DNA of 32,068 nt from Parcubacteria group bacterium CG08_land_8_20_14_0_20_48_21 (GCA_002774425.1 PEYJ01000011.1:99915-131982), one strand, 5' to 3'; shown: positions 8,456 through 17,471, counted from the first letter of the stretch. Notes: a model not told the origin generated them from the sequence alone. A program made the numbers and translations.

Positions 8456-9694
8456 TTAGTACTTTTTAAACACCCAAAGCTCCCGCAATACTTTTTGAGC
8501 TTCGCGACCGTAGAGAACTGAAAGTCTGCCGTTAGCATGTTGAAATCCGAATGACGCAAGCGCGTCATTCAATAATCGTTGTGGCTGAAATGCCGTATTT
8601 CTTATCACGTGCGCGATATCAATGGTTGTTATGGCATCGCCCACACGCCACGCGGGAAATACCATGCTCACGACGCAGCCTTGGGGAAGTACCGCTTCAA
8701 ATATTTTGAAACTCTTGGCATAGAGTTCAGTGAGACTCTTGCGTATATCATCCACTTGTCGGGAGGTTTCTTTTCCGGTAAGTGGCGGTCCGAGGTATGG
8801 TTCGGTAGCGATGACCGTTGGCGCATGGGTGTGTATATGCTCTTTCGCGTCCTCAATGGGAAGCACGTAGAGCGCAACATCCGCACCTGCAATAGTTTCA
8901 TGTTCTTCCAGCCATGAAAGATTTTTTTTAGTGTCTTCTATCGCCCGCTCACGCTTATCGCTTCCGATGAGTTTGGTAAATCCCATGAGCAGCGCTTCCT
9001 GCACAACCGTGCCCGACCCGCAAAAAGGGTCCCACAGCACCTCGTGCGATTTTGCTCCCGTGAGATTGATGAGTACTTGCGCAAGTTTTGGCGGCAGCAT
9101 GCCCGACCTGATATCGCGTCCGGGACGCGCGTAGTCGCGTGCGCCATACGATGCAAAGGGCTGTACAGCTACCGTGGTACCAAGCCACACGGATGCCTCA
9201 TCAACAAAAAGCGTTACTTCAACACCTCTCTCGGAAAGCAGTTTGTTCTTTTGGACAATCACCGATGAGAGCTGCTGTTCACGGCTCGTTACCACGCGCA
9301 TGGATCCATGCTCATGTTTTTGCGCAAGCAATCCTTTTTCTACCCGCTTGCGCACGTGCTCAACTTCTTTATGATGGGACAATATACGTGCACTATACAC
9401 ACTCACGCCAACATATCGCTTGAGAGACGTTTGGGGAAAATAGGCTGACAGTTTTTCCGCGCATGCAGTAACGGTTGTTTGCTCCCGTAATTCCCCTATT
9501 TTCTGCACCCCGCCCATTACTGCCATGAGCCCCCGCGCATCAAGCTGCTGTTGCGTTACAATACCCAATGCTTGACGCGACACAAAGCACGGCCGCCAGA
9601 CAACATGCTGGCGTCGTAATACCGCACACACCTCCGCGAGCGACACATCCGGATTCTTGCCGAGGATAAAAAAGTAGGCAGGTGCACTTTGCAT
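8456..9694 (-). CDS. TRM11/TrmG10-like THUMP-class RNA guanine-N2 methyltransferase
   Basis: VQPFASYGARDYARPGRDIRSGMLPPKLAQVLINL, WDPFCGSGTVVQEALLMG, TEPYLGPP. Start re-assigned to MQSAPAYFFILGKNPDVSLAEV (9694); ORF-track start 9787. Confidence 0.8.
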   Translation of the reverse strand: MQSAPAYFFILGKNPDVSLAEVCAVLRRQHVVWRPCFVSRQALGIVTQQQLDARGLMAVMGGVQKIGELREQTTVTACAEKLSAYFPQTSLKRYVGVSVYSARILSHHKEVEHVRKRVEKGLLAQKHEHGSMRVVTSREQQLSSVIVQKNKLLSERGVEVTLFVDEASVWLGTTVAVQPFASYGARDYARPGRDIRSGMLPPKLAQVLINLTGAKSHEVLWDPFCGSGTVVQEALLMGFTKLIGSDKRERAIEDTKKNLSWLEEHETIAGADVALYVLPIEDAKEHIHTHAPTVIATEPYLGPPLTGKETSRQVDDIRKSLTELYAKSFKIFEAVLPQGCVVSMVFPAWRVGDAITTIDIAHVIRNTAFQPQRLLNDALASFGFQHANGRLSVLYGREAQKVLRELWVFKKY

Positions 9695-9701
9695 ATTGTA
9701 C

Positions 9702-9710
9702 AGTATAGCA
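9702..9710 (-). promoter_or_regulatory. extended -10 box TGCTATACT for the TRM11-like gene
   Basis: Minus-strand TGCTATACT ends 7 nt before the re-assigned ATG 9694. Confidence 0.5.
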
Positions 9711-9902
9711 CCCCAGCCAAGCGAAACAATATGGTGATTATCCGACATGTTTGTGCGTATATAATGATTATACTGATGTTCTTGCACATGTTGATACAGG
9801 GACTCTCCCGTACAAAAAATAATACAACTTAACTGTTCACAAATTTTTGCGACCGCGGAATTTTATGGACAGTTTTAAACAGTGATAAAACAATCAATGA
9901 CC

Positions 9903-10021
9903 CTTACCTTGCGGTGGAGACTGTAGAACAGGTAAGCTTTCAAATGCTCAAGTCTGCATAAATATCCGCTCAGCAAGCTGGCGCGGAATAGATAGGTGTA
10001 CGGAATGAATTTCCCCGCACC
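9903..10021 (+). ncRNA. candidate structured non-coding RNA
   Basis: GC-rich island between AT-rich flanks with three hairpins: CTTACCT/AGGTAAG (9903-9936), TCCGC-T-CAG/CTG-GC-GCGGA (9965-9987), GGTG-ta-CGG/CCGCACC (9995-10021). No convincing ORF; strand not certain. Confidence 0.3.
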
Positions 10022-10100
10022 AAGAACGCATGCAAAAAGCTATTTTTAGGTCTATAGATAGATTTTTAGTGAGATATTTTTTGCTCTATTTGTCAACTCC

Positions 10101-10129
10101 TTTTCAAAAAAACGATTCCGTGGTACACT
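10101..10129 (+). promoter_or_regulatory. putative promoter TTTTCA-N17-TACACT for rpsF
   Basis: Exact 17-bp spacer; would give a ~125-nt structured leader. Confidence 0.5.
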
Positions 10130-10144
10130 CTCTTGCACTTATCC

Positions 10145-10192
10145 ACTTCTGGCATTTCGCCGGAAGACACCGGAAGTATGCCTCCCGGCGTC
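10145..10192 (+). promoter_or_regulatory. candidate structured rpsF leader with mutually exclusive hairpins
   Basis: CTTCTGGC-ATTTC-GCCGGAAG (10146-10166), ACTTCTGG-N17-CCGGAAGT (10145-10177), and GACaCCGG-N11-CCGGcGTC (10166-10192) share segments. Confidence 0.45.
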
Positions 10193-10261
10193 TAAGTAAG
10201 CGGATCTACGCCCATCTACCTAGCTTGCTAGTAACCTGTCACGTAGCGACCCGCTCTACAC

Positions 10262-10819
10262 ATGACTGAAAATATGTCCGCCGAACGTTCGGAGAACTTT
10301 CGGCATTACGAACTTTTGTACCTCATCCCCAACACCTATACCGATGCCGAGGTTGAGGGTATCGCAAAAAAAGTGACTGCCCGCGTTGCCAAAAGCACCG
10401 CCATCACGCTGAATCAAAACTTAGGAAAAAAAAGGCTTGCCTACCCCATTGATCACATGACCCACGGTAATTACGTTGTGGTTGAGTTTGACGCGGAGCC
10501 AGAAAATATTCCTGCGCTTACGTACGATCTGCGCCTAACCGAGGAATTGCTGCGGCATCAAATTATTGAAAAACGCAAACGCACAGAGGAAGAAATTCAA
10601 ACCGAATTGAAGCGCCGCGCCGAGACAGACCGCAGAATCGCGCAAGAACGGGAGGGTGGGAACCGCAGGCAAGATGCTCCAAAAAAAGAAGCGGTAAAAG
10701 TGCAAGCTTCTGCTGATCAGCTCAAGCAGGAGTCTGGCACCGAAAAAGATCATAAAATCACCTTAGAGCAACTTGATGAAAAACTTGATGAAATATTGGA
10801 AGGAAAGGATTTGGTCTAA
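10262..10819 (+). CDS. rpsF: 30S ribosomal protein bS6 with a C-terminal extension
   Basis: RHYELLYLIPN...LGKKRLAYPIDHMTHGNYVVVEFDAEPENIPAL; followed by ssb and rpsR, the conserved order. Start 10262 or 10274. Confidence 0.92.
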   Translation: MTENMSAERSENFRHYELLYLIPNTYTDAEVEGIAKKVTARVAKSTAITLNQNLGKKRLAYPIDHMTHGNYVVVEFDAEPENIPALTYDLRLTEELLRHQIIEKRKRTEEEIQTELKRRAETDRRIAQEREGGNRRQDAPKKEAVKVQASADQLKQESGTEKDHKITLEQLDEKLDEILEGKDLV

Positions 10820-10866
10820 ATCATACGTTTCCTCTACTTTTCTTTTCTCTACACTATTCTATTCGT

Positions 10867-11361
10867 ATGGACCTCAACAAAGTTATGATCATCGGCCGTA
10901 TTACCCAGCAGCCCGAAGCGCGTGTGGTACCCTCCGGCCAATCGGTTTCCAGCTTTTCCGTTGCGACCAATCGCGCGTGGACCGACCAGCAGGGACAGAA
11001 GCAGGAGCGTGCGGAATTCCACAACATTGTTGCCTGGGGTAAGCTTGCTGAAATTTGCAACCAATACCTCCAAAAAGGCAAGCGCATCTATCTTGAAGGT
11101 CGTATGCAGACGCGCGACTGGGTAGGTCAGGACGGCGTGAAGCGTTACCGTACCGAAATCGTAGCGGAAAATATGATCATGTTGGACCGCATGGAATCAG
11201 GTACCGGCATGGGACAAAGCTATCGGGCTGCCGCTCCACATGCAGCAATCGCTCCTGCTGCGGCTTCGGAAGAAGTACCGACAATCAGTGTAGATGAACC
11301 AATACCAGCGCAGGACACGCCAGCAAACGACGACATAAAAGTTGAAGATATCCCCTTTTAA
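10867..11361 (+). CDS. ssb: single-stranded DNA-binding protein
   Basis: MDLNKVMIIGRITQQPEAR...FSVATNRAW...EFHNIVAWGKLAEICNQYLQKGKRIYLEGRMQTRDW; C-terminus DIKVEDIPF. Confidence 0.95.
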   Translation: MDLNKVMIIGRITQQPEARVVPSGQSVSSFSVATNRAWTDQQGQKQERAEFHNIVAWGKLAEICNQYLQKGKRIYLEGRMQTRDWVGQDGVKRYRTEIVAENMIMLDRMESGTGMGQSYRAAAPHAAIAPAAASEEVPTISVDEPIPAQDTPANDDIKVEDIPF

Positions 11362-11414
11362 TCATTTATACTACCGCGCCCCTGTTTATACCGTAATGTT
11401 TTTTCTTTCATAGC

Positions 11415-11443
11415 CTGCCCGCCTTTCAACCAAAAGCGGGCGG
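11415..11443 (+). promoter_or_regulatory. stem-loop in the ssb-rpsR intergenic region
   Basis: CTGCCCGC / GCGGGCGG 8-bp stem, 13-nt loop, no U tract. Confidence 0.35.
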
Positions 11444-11475
11444 TCGTGGAAATGACCTGGGGCTCACACCGTACT

Positions 11476-11703
11476 ATGGCATTGCAAAAAACCGCAAAGA
11501 AGAATGATTTTTGCTACTTCTGTGTTAATGGCATTCAAGACGTTGACTACAAGGATGCATCTCTCTTGCGACAGTTCATGAATTCCTACATGAAGATTCT
11601 GCCGAAGCGCCGAACGAGTACCTGCGCCAAGCACCAACGCAAACTTGCCACCGCCATTAAGCGCGCGCGCATTATGGTCTTAGTACCGTTCGTACGACGG
11701 TAG
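11476..11703 (+). CDS. rpsR: 30S ribosomal protein bS18 (Cys-containing form)
   Basis: DFCYFCVNGIQDVDYKDASLLRQFMNSYMKILPKRRTSTCAKHQRKLATAIKRARIMVLVPFV. Start re-assigned to ATG 11476. Confidence 0.95.
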   Translation: MALQKTAKKNDFCYFCVNGIQDVDYKDASLLRQFMNSYMKILPKRRTSTCAKHQRKLATAIKRARIMVLVPFVRR

Positions 11704-11801
11704 GAGGCGTTCATAGCCTGTAGTAGGGGTCTGTTACTTCTTTTCCGCATTTCCCGCACTACCTTGCTCAACCCCCTATCCGTTGTCTTGCTATGTTAAG
11801 C

Positions 11802-12353
11802 ATGAGCGAAATAAAACTCGGCACCGTTGTGCAAGTGGACCATGCACCGTATGTCGTTACCTACACGCAACATGTAAAAATGGGGCGGGGCGGAGCCATT
11901 TTACGTACCAAGATTAAAAATCTGATAACCGGATCGGTGCTTGAAAAAACCCTTAAAAGCTCGGACTCCATGGAAGAGGCCCATCTCGCGCGATCAAAAG
12001 CGAGCTTTCTGTATGCAGATGCTATGGGCGCTCATTTTATGGATATGGAAAATTACGATCAGTTTACGCTTGGAATAGATGTTATGGAGGGAAAATTACC
12101 TTTTCTTACCGAAGGTGTTGTGGTGGATATTCTGTATTTTAACGAAAAACCGGTTTCACTGGACATCCCTAAGAAAATAACCTTAAAAGTTACTGAAGCT
12201 CCGGAAGGTGTTCGCGGGGACTCATCTCAAGGAGGCACAACAAAACTTGCTGTTACGGAAACCGGCTACCAGTTGCCCGTTCCTCTTTTTGTCAAATCAG
12301 GAGACTCTATACGCATTAATACTGAAACGGGAGAATACGTGGAAAGAGCCTAA
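11802..12353 (+). CDS. efp: elongation factor P
   Basis: MSEIKLGTVVQVDHAPYVV...HVKMGRGGAILRTKIKNLITG...; C-terminal SGDSIRINTETGEYVERA. Confidence 0.95.
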   Translation: MSEIKLGTVVQVDHAPYVVTYTQHVKMGRGGAILRTKIKNLITGSVLEKTLKSSDSMEEAHLARSKASFLYADAMGAHFMDMENYDQFTLGIDVMEGKLPFLTEGVVVDILYFNEKPVSLDIPKKITLKVTEAPEGVRGDSSQGGTTKLAVTETGYQLPVPLFVKSGDSIRINTETGEYVERA

Positions 12354-12387
12354 AAACAACGGACAACAAACCGGAAACCGATTCTCA

Positions 12388-12436
12388 AAAATGGACCATA
12401 AAAACAGCCGAGTAGGCTGTTTTTATGGTCCATTTT
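12388..12436. terminator. bidirectional terminator between convergent efp and recA
   Basis: Perfect 22-bp inverted repeat AAAATGGACCATAAAAACAGCC-GAGTA-GGCTGTTTTTATGGTCCATTTT. Confidence 0.9.
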
Positions 12437-12446
12437 ATTCCCTGTT

Positions 12447-13457
12447 TCATGCTTCCTTCACTTTTGCCCAAATCGCTTTGCGAATTTCCTTTGCGAGTTT
12501 AGTATTATCCTTAAGGTACTGCTTCGCGTTTTCACGTCCAACACCCAACTTTTCTTCTCCATACGCATATGAATTACCGTTCTTACCCACGACACTTACC
12601 GCGACACCTGTATCCAGCAAGTCTCCTGCGAGCGAAATTCCCTCATTGTACATAATATCAAATTCAGTCGTGCGAAACGGAGCCGCAACCTTATTCTTGA
12701 CGATTTTCACCTTAACACGATTGCCGATAATTTGATCGCCTTTTTTAATTTGTGCCGACCTGCGGACTTCAATGCGGATGGAGGCATAAAATTTTAACGC
12801 TGTTCCACCGGTAGTGGTTTCCGGGTTGCCGAAAACGATCCCTATTTTTTGGCGCGTCTGATTGATGAAGACAAGAATAGTATCCGATTTACTGATAATG
12901 CCTGTCAATTTGCGCAATGCCTGACTCATGAGACGCGCCTGAAGCCCCATGTGCGAGTCACCCATATCCCCCTCAATTTCCGCTCTCGGCGTAAGCGCCG
13001 CAACCGAATCCACAACAATCACATCTACGCCGTTTGAGCGAACGAGCGTCTCTACGATTTCCAGTGCCTGCTCACCGGTATCCGGCTGGGAAATAAGCAG
13101 GTCACTGGTTTTCACGCCTATTTTTTCTGCGTAGTCGGGGTCCAACGCATGCTCAGCGTCTACAAAAGCGGCAATACCTCCGGCTTTTTGCACTTCCGCA
13201 ATAATATGCTGTGCCAATGTAGTTTTTCCTGAAGATTCAGGACCATAAATTTCAATGATCCTCCCGCGAGGCACGCCACCAACGCCCAATGCCAAATCCA
13301 GTGAAATACATCCTGTTGTCACCGAGGCAACGTTGGTATGGCGAGCTTCGCTGAACTTCATAATAGCGCCTTCTCCGAAACGCTCTTGAATTTGATGCAT
13401 CGCGGCAAGTGCGGCTTCCTGTCGTTTTCCTTCTTTGCGCTGTTCCTCTTTAGGCAT
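12447..13457 (-). CDS. recA: recombinase RecA
   Basis: [103 protein letters not shown]. Confidence 0.98.
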   Translation of the reverse strand: MPKEEQRKEGKRQEAALAAMHQIQERFGEGAIMKFSEARHTNVASVTTGCISLDLALGVGGVPRGRIIEIYGPESSGKTTLAQHIIAEVQKAGGIAAFVDAEHALDPDYAEKIGVKTSDLLISQPDTGEQALEIVETLVRSNGVDVIVVDSVAALTPRAEIEGDMGDSHMGLQARLMSQALRKLTGIISKSDTILVFINQTRQKIGIVFGNPETTTGGTALKFYASIRIEVRRSAQIKKGDQIIGNRVKVKIVKNKVAAPFRTTEFDIMYNEGISLAGDLLDTGVAVSVVGKNGNSYAYGEEKLGVGRENAKQYLKDNTKLAKEIRKAIWAKVKEA

Positions 13458-13499
13458 AAAAAAATTGTAAGGGTATACAATACGATTGTGTAAAGTTGC

Positions 13500-14144
13500 T
13501 TATTCCAATGCGAGTATTTGCCTCTCTTCTTCACTCGCTAATCCGTGCTTTTTCACCGCATGTACGCGAATAATTTGCGCTCCCGGCTGGATGGAGAGTT
13601 GAAACGAAAAATTACCTTCCTCGTCAATTGCGACATTTTGGTCATTCACGGTCACCTGCGCTTCTGAATCTGTAGAGCCGCTCACACGCAACTCTGTTGC
13701 ATGGGTGATCAGATTCTGTGCAGGTGAAGTGATCCGCAGCTGCGGGGGCTGCAAGCTCTGCGCAAGCGAGAAGCTCAAGTAGCCAATACCACATAAAGTA
13801 ATCACCGCAACGATACTAAATCGTCGAATGAGTAGTGTATGCGATCGCAGGGAGAATGTTTTGTGCTTTTCCTTTTTCGGCCGAACGACCAAATTATGCT
13901 GTTCAAGAAAGCGATGCGCATTCACCAAGCTGTTTTCCAGTGCCGCCGCGGAAACACCGAGGTACGCCGCATAACGACGCAAAAAGTACTTACCGTACGT
14001 AAGACTGGGGATATCTCGTACCCGCTCTTCTTCAAGAGCTTGGAGATACTTTTCCTGCACGTTGATAGCTCGCGCGATCGTGCTCAAGTCAAGATTTTTT
14101 ACCTCTCTCGCCTGCTTCAGAGCCAATCCAAACGACATGGGCAT
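13500..14144 (-). CDS. RodZ-like protein: HTH_25-type N-terminus, TM helix, extracytoplasmic beta domain
   Basis: LALKQAREVKNLDLSTIARAINVQEKYLQALEEE, single TM (FSIVAVITLCGIGYLSFSL), then a Ig/glucodextranase-B-like domain ITSPAQNLITHATELRVSGSTD. Confidence 0.75.
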   Translation of the reverse strand: MPMSFGLALKQAREVKNLDLSTIARAINVQEKYLQALEEERVRDIPSLTYGKYFLRRYAAYLGVSAAALENSLVNAHRFLEQHNLVVRPKKEKHKTFSLRSHTLLIRRFSIVAVITLCGIGYLSFSLAQSLQPPQLRITSPAQNLITHATELRVSGSTDSEAQVTVNDQNVAIDEEGNFSFQLSIQPGAQIIRVHAVKKHGLASEEERQILALE

Positions 14145-14153
14145 ATTGTGGCT

Positions 14154-14162
14154 AGTATAGCA
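14154..14162 (-). promoter_or_regulatory. extended -10 box TGCTATACT for the RodZ-like gene
   Basis: Ends 9 nt before ATG 14144. Confidence 0.5.
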
Positions 14163-14320
14163 TGCTTCTCACCTTGTTTCAAGCAGTTTTTATGCACACT
14201 ATACGAGGTACTACCGTAATGCGCTTTAAGGTATACTGCGCGAGTTTGCAACGCGCCTATCGGTCGCTTTACGCCGCCGATAGTGTTCTATACCAAACTG
14301 CCAACTGCACATGCCGGAGG

Positions 14321-16768
14321 TTATGCATCCATCTTCGCCAACCGTTCCGTTGTTCTGATAACCGTATCCGGGTTGAGGGAGATGCTGTCAATTCCAGCTA
14401 GTATGAGAAATTCGGCAAAATCCGGAAAATCCGATGGTGCCTGTCCGCAGATACCGATTTTTGTTTTATGCTTGTGCGCGGTATCTATCACGGTTGCAAT
14501 GAGTGTCTTGACCGCGAGATTCCGCTCATCGTACACGTGGCTGACGATCTCCGAATCCCTGTCCACGCCAAGCGTCAGTTGGGTCAAGTCGTTGCTGCCG
14601 ATGGAGAAGCCGTCAAATATCTCTGCGAATTTATGCGCCAGCACCACATTGGAAGGAATCTCGCACATGACGTAGATATCAACCTCTTCCGCATCGCGCG
14701 GAACGGTCGTCCCTTTCGGAAGGTGTTTTTTGAATTTCCTTCCGACAAATCCATGCTCCGCCATAATCGTAAGCACTTTTTCTCCTTCGGCTATTGTTCG
14801 GCAAAATGGCACCATGAGCTTAAGGTTGTTGAGTCCCATGTCCTTGCGCGCCGCATAAATTGCCTTGAGTTCCATCTCAAATGCGGGACGAAAAACCGGA
14901 TCGTAGTAGCGCGAGGCACCACGCCAGCCAATCATGGGATTGCGCTCTTCCGGTTCATAGGTGCTGCCGCCGATCAAACCCGCAAACTCATTCGTGCGGA
15001 AATCTATGAGTCGCAAAATAACGTCTTTCGGGTAAAACGCCGCCGCAATTTGCGCGATGCCCTGCGAGAGTTTTTCTTTGAAGAATTGCTCTTTGTTCAC
15101 ATATCCCGGAGAAACCCGGTCTATCTCCTTTTTTATCTTGGGAGGTAATTTTTTGTAGTTGAGCAACGCCAGTGGATGCGCCTTGATGGCATTGGTAATG
15201 ATCAGCTCCTCCCGCGCCAGTCCAACGCCGTCATTCGGAATGAACGATGCGGCAAACGCCAAGTCCGGAGAGCCGATATTCATCATGATCTTGGTTTTTT
15301 TTGGACGTGGTAAATTGGTAAGCGTCGTTTTGCGCAATGTGAAAGGCAGAACTCCCGCATATACATACCCTTCATCCCCTTCGGCGCAACTTACCGTAAC
15401 CTCCTGACCATTGCGCAGCACTGCATCAGCATTTCCGGTACCCACCACACAAGGAATACCCATTTCGCGGGAGACAATTGCCGCATGGCAGGTGCGCCCT
15501 CCGGAGTTGGTTACAATACCGGAGGCGATTTTCATAGCAGGCTCCCAATCCGGATCGGTCATTTCAGACACGAGCACCTCACCTTTTTGAAAGGTATCGA
15601 GCTTGCTCACGTCCTTGATAATTCGGACTTTTCCGGACCCTATCTTGCTCCCTACCGCGCTGCCGCGAGTCAACACTGCGCTTCTTTTTTCCAAAATATA
15701 TTCCTCCAGTATTTGTGCGTGTTTTTGGGCATGAATCGTCTCGGGACGCGCCTGAACAATGTAGAGTTTTCCATCCACACCGTCCTTTGCCCATTCAATA
15801 TCCATGGGACGCTTGTAGTGCTTTTCTATCTCTACACCCCACTCGGCAAGTTGGATGACCTCGCCGGGTTTTAGTGCAAAACGATTTCTCTCTTTTTGCG
15901 GTACCGGAATATTTTTTGTTGTTGCTCCCCTGCCCTTGCCATAGACCATTCGCATTTCTTTGGTGCCGAGTATGCGGACAATAATGGGATTGATGCGTTT
16001 GTCGGTTGCAAACTTTTTGAGCGTTGGTTTGAACACCATTGATTCGTCCGGCGTTACCACACCTTTGACAATGTTCTCCCCCAGACCGTACGATGCGTTG
16101 ATCAACACCACGTCGCGAAATCCCGATTCGGTGTCCAGCGTGAACATAACGCCTGACACCGCTTTGTCGGAGCGTACCATTTTTTGCACCCCTATGGAGA
16201 GCCCGATTTTAAAGTGGTCAAAATGCTTGTCCTCGCGATAGGAAATAGCCCGGTCGGTAAAGAGCGAGGCCATGCATTTTTTACACGCATCCAGAAGTCC
16301 TTGGGGATTCGTAATGTTAAGATAGGTTTCCTGCTGACCCGCAAAACTCGCATCAGGCAAATCCTCTGCAGTTGCTGAAGACCGCACTGCAACGTCCGTG
16401 GCCGCAACGCCATAGCTCTTGCTCAATTGTTTGTAAGCGGCAATGATTTCCTCCTCAAGTTGTTGCGGGAATTTAGCGCGCATGATAATCTGCCGGACTT
16501 TTTTCCCCCGTTCCTGTAAGTTGCGAATATTATGGGTATCCAAATCCTTCAGCGTATCTCGTATCGCTCGCTTGATACCCGCCTCTCGCAGAAAATAGTG
16601 ATATGCGTATGCGGTTACCGCATAGCCGTTAGGCACGCGCACACCACGCCCCGTCACATAGCGGTACATCTCGCCAAGTGAGGCGTTTTTACCGCCAACC
16701 AGTGGTACGTCTTTGATACCCAGTTCATTAAATGGAAGCACGAGCTTTTCTTTCCTGTTTTTTTGCAT
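14321..16768 (-). CDS. ppsA: phosphoenolpyruvate synthase
   Basis: VGGKNASLGEM, VRSSATAEDLPDASFAGQQETYLN, phospho-His domain SGGRTCHAAIVSREMGIPCVVG, FSIGSNDLTQLTLGVDRDS, GICGQAPSD. No intein-like insertion. Confidence 0.96.
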   Translation of the reverse strand: MQKNRKEKLVLPFNELGIKDVPLVGGKNASLGEMYRYVTGRGVRVPNGYAVTAYAYHYFLREAGIKRAIRDTLKDLDTHNIRNLQERGKKVRQIIMRAKFPQQLEEEIIAAYKQLSKSYGVAATDVAVRSSATAEDLPDASFAGQQETYLNITNPQGLLDACKKCMASLFTDRAISYREDKHFDHFKIGLSIGVQKMVRSDKAVSGVMFTLDTESGFRDVVLINASYGLGENIVKGVVTPDESMVFKPTLKKFATDKRINPIIVRILGTKEMRMVYGKGRGATTKNIPVPQKERNRFALKPGEVIQLAEWGVEIEKHYKRPMDIEWAKDGVDGKLYIVQARPETIHAQKHAQILEEYILEKRSAVLTRGSAVGSKIGSGKVRIIKDVSKLDTFQKGEVLVSEMTDPDWEPAMKIASGIVTNSGGRTCHAAIVSREMGIPCVVGTGNADAVLRNGQEVTVSCAEGDEGYVYAGVLPFTLRKTTLTNLPRPKKTKIMMNIGSPDLAFAASFIPNDGVGLAREELIITNAIKAHPLALLNYKKLPPKIKKEIDRVSPGYVNKEQFFKEKLSQGIAQIAAAFYPKDVILRLIDFRTNEFAGLIGGSTYEPEERNPMIGWRGASRYYDPVFRPAFEMELKAIYAARKDMGLNNLKLMVPFCRTIAEGEKVLTIMAEHGFVGRKFKKHLPKGTTVPRDAEEVDIYVMCEIPSNVVLAHKFAEIFDGFSIGSNDLTQLTLGVDRDSEIVSHVYDERNLAVKTLIATVIDTAHKHKTKIGICGQAPSDFPDFAEFLILAGIDSISLNPDTVIRTTERLAKMDA

Positions 16769-16940
16769 AACGTAATTTGGTTACGGGAAGTACAATATAC
16801 GCGGATAGGTAGTTGCTGTACGCACACTGGGAGTCTCACCATCAGCATCCGTACTCCGCACCATCTACTCCCTATTACGGCACCGTGCACCTGACACAAC
16901 CCCGCTAACACCATAAATAGGTAGCGAAACACCTTGAAGA

Positions 16941-17279
16941 TTACAGGCGTATCTTTTTTGCCCACTCGTTGAAATACGGCAGCTCCCACCACTCACCCAT
17001 GAGCGCATTGGCAAAACCGATAACGCTCAAAACAAAAATCGCCAAACTGCCAAACATCCATATAAGCCAGCCAAGAACCGGTATGATGGCGATAACAAAC
17101 AGTGCGACGGCGCAACCGAACAACACCAGACCTTGCTTGGCATGATGTTGGGCAAACGCGCTTTCTCGCTTTAACAGCAAGGGAAGCAGGCACAGAATGG
17201 ACACATAACCAACCGCGGCAATCGCGCGGTTTTGTTCCACGTCCTGGTCCTTCACGGACCGTTTTTTAATTTCAGGCAT
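16941..17279 (-). CDS. DUF4870-like small membrane protein
   Basis: AAVGYVSILCLLPLLLKRESAFAQHHAKQGLVLF... GWLIW; TM pattern and FAxxHAKQG motif. Confidence 0.7.
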   Translation of the reverse strand: MPEIKKRSVKDQDVEQNRAIAAVGYVSILCLLPLLLKRESAFAQHHAKQGLVLFGCAVALFVIAIIPVLGWLIWMFGSLAIFVLSVIGFANALMGEWWELPYFNEWAKKIRL

Positions 17280-17442
17280 AGGGGAAAAAGAAAGTAAGTA
17301 TAGTAAAAAATGATAGGTATGTTCATTGCCACTTCATAATTTTTCAAGCACTTTCCGGTATAATAATATATCGGGAACAGGGAGTGATGATGTAACTCAT
17401 GAGTTCAGACCCCTTAACTAAGTGCCTCTCATGCTCTGTGCC

Positions 17443-17471
17443 ATTGTACCACACTTCTCTCGCAATACCAA
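17443..17471 (-). promoter_or_regulatory. putative promoter TTGGTA-N17-TACAAT
   Basis: Minus-strand -35 at 17471-17466, 17-bp spacer, TACAAT at 17448-17443; just past the galT-like stop. Confidence 0.45.

Noticed and set aside
10030-10269. 79-aa ORF upstream of rpsF
   Set aside because: Spans the putative rpsF promoter and hairpins, low-complexity translation, no SD; more likely non-coding leader.
14468-15148. 226-aa plus-strand ORF
   Set aside because: Antisense to ppsA, whose motifs are unambiguous.
14321-16768. Intein in PEP synthase or RecA
   Set aside because: Both proteins have normal length and uninterrupted motifs.
16654-16992. 112-aa minus ORF bridging the DUF4870-like and ppsA genes
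   Set aside because: Overlaps both neighbours out of frame with no coding signature.
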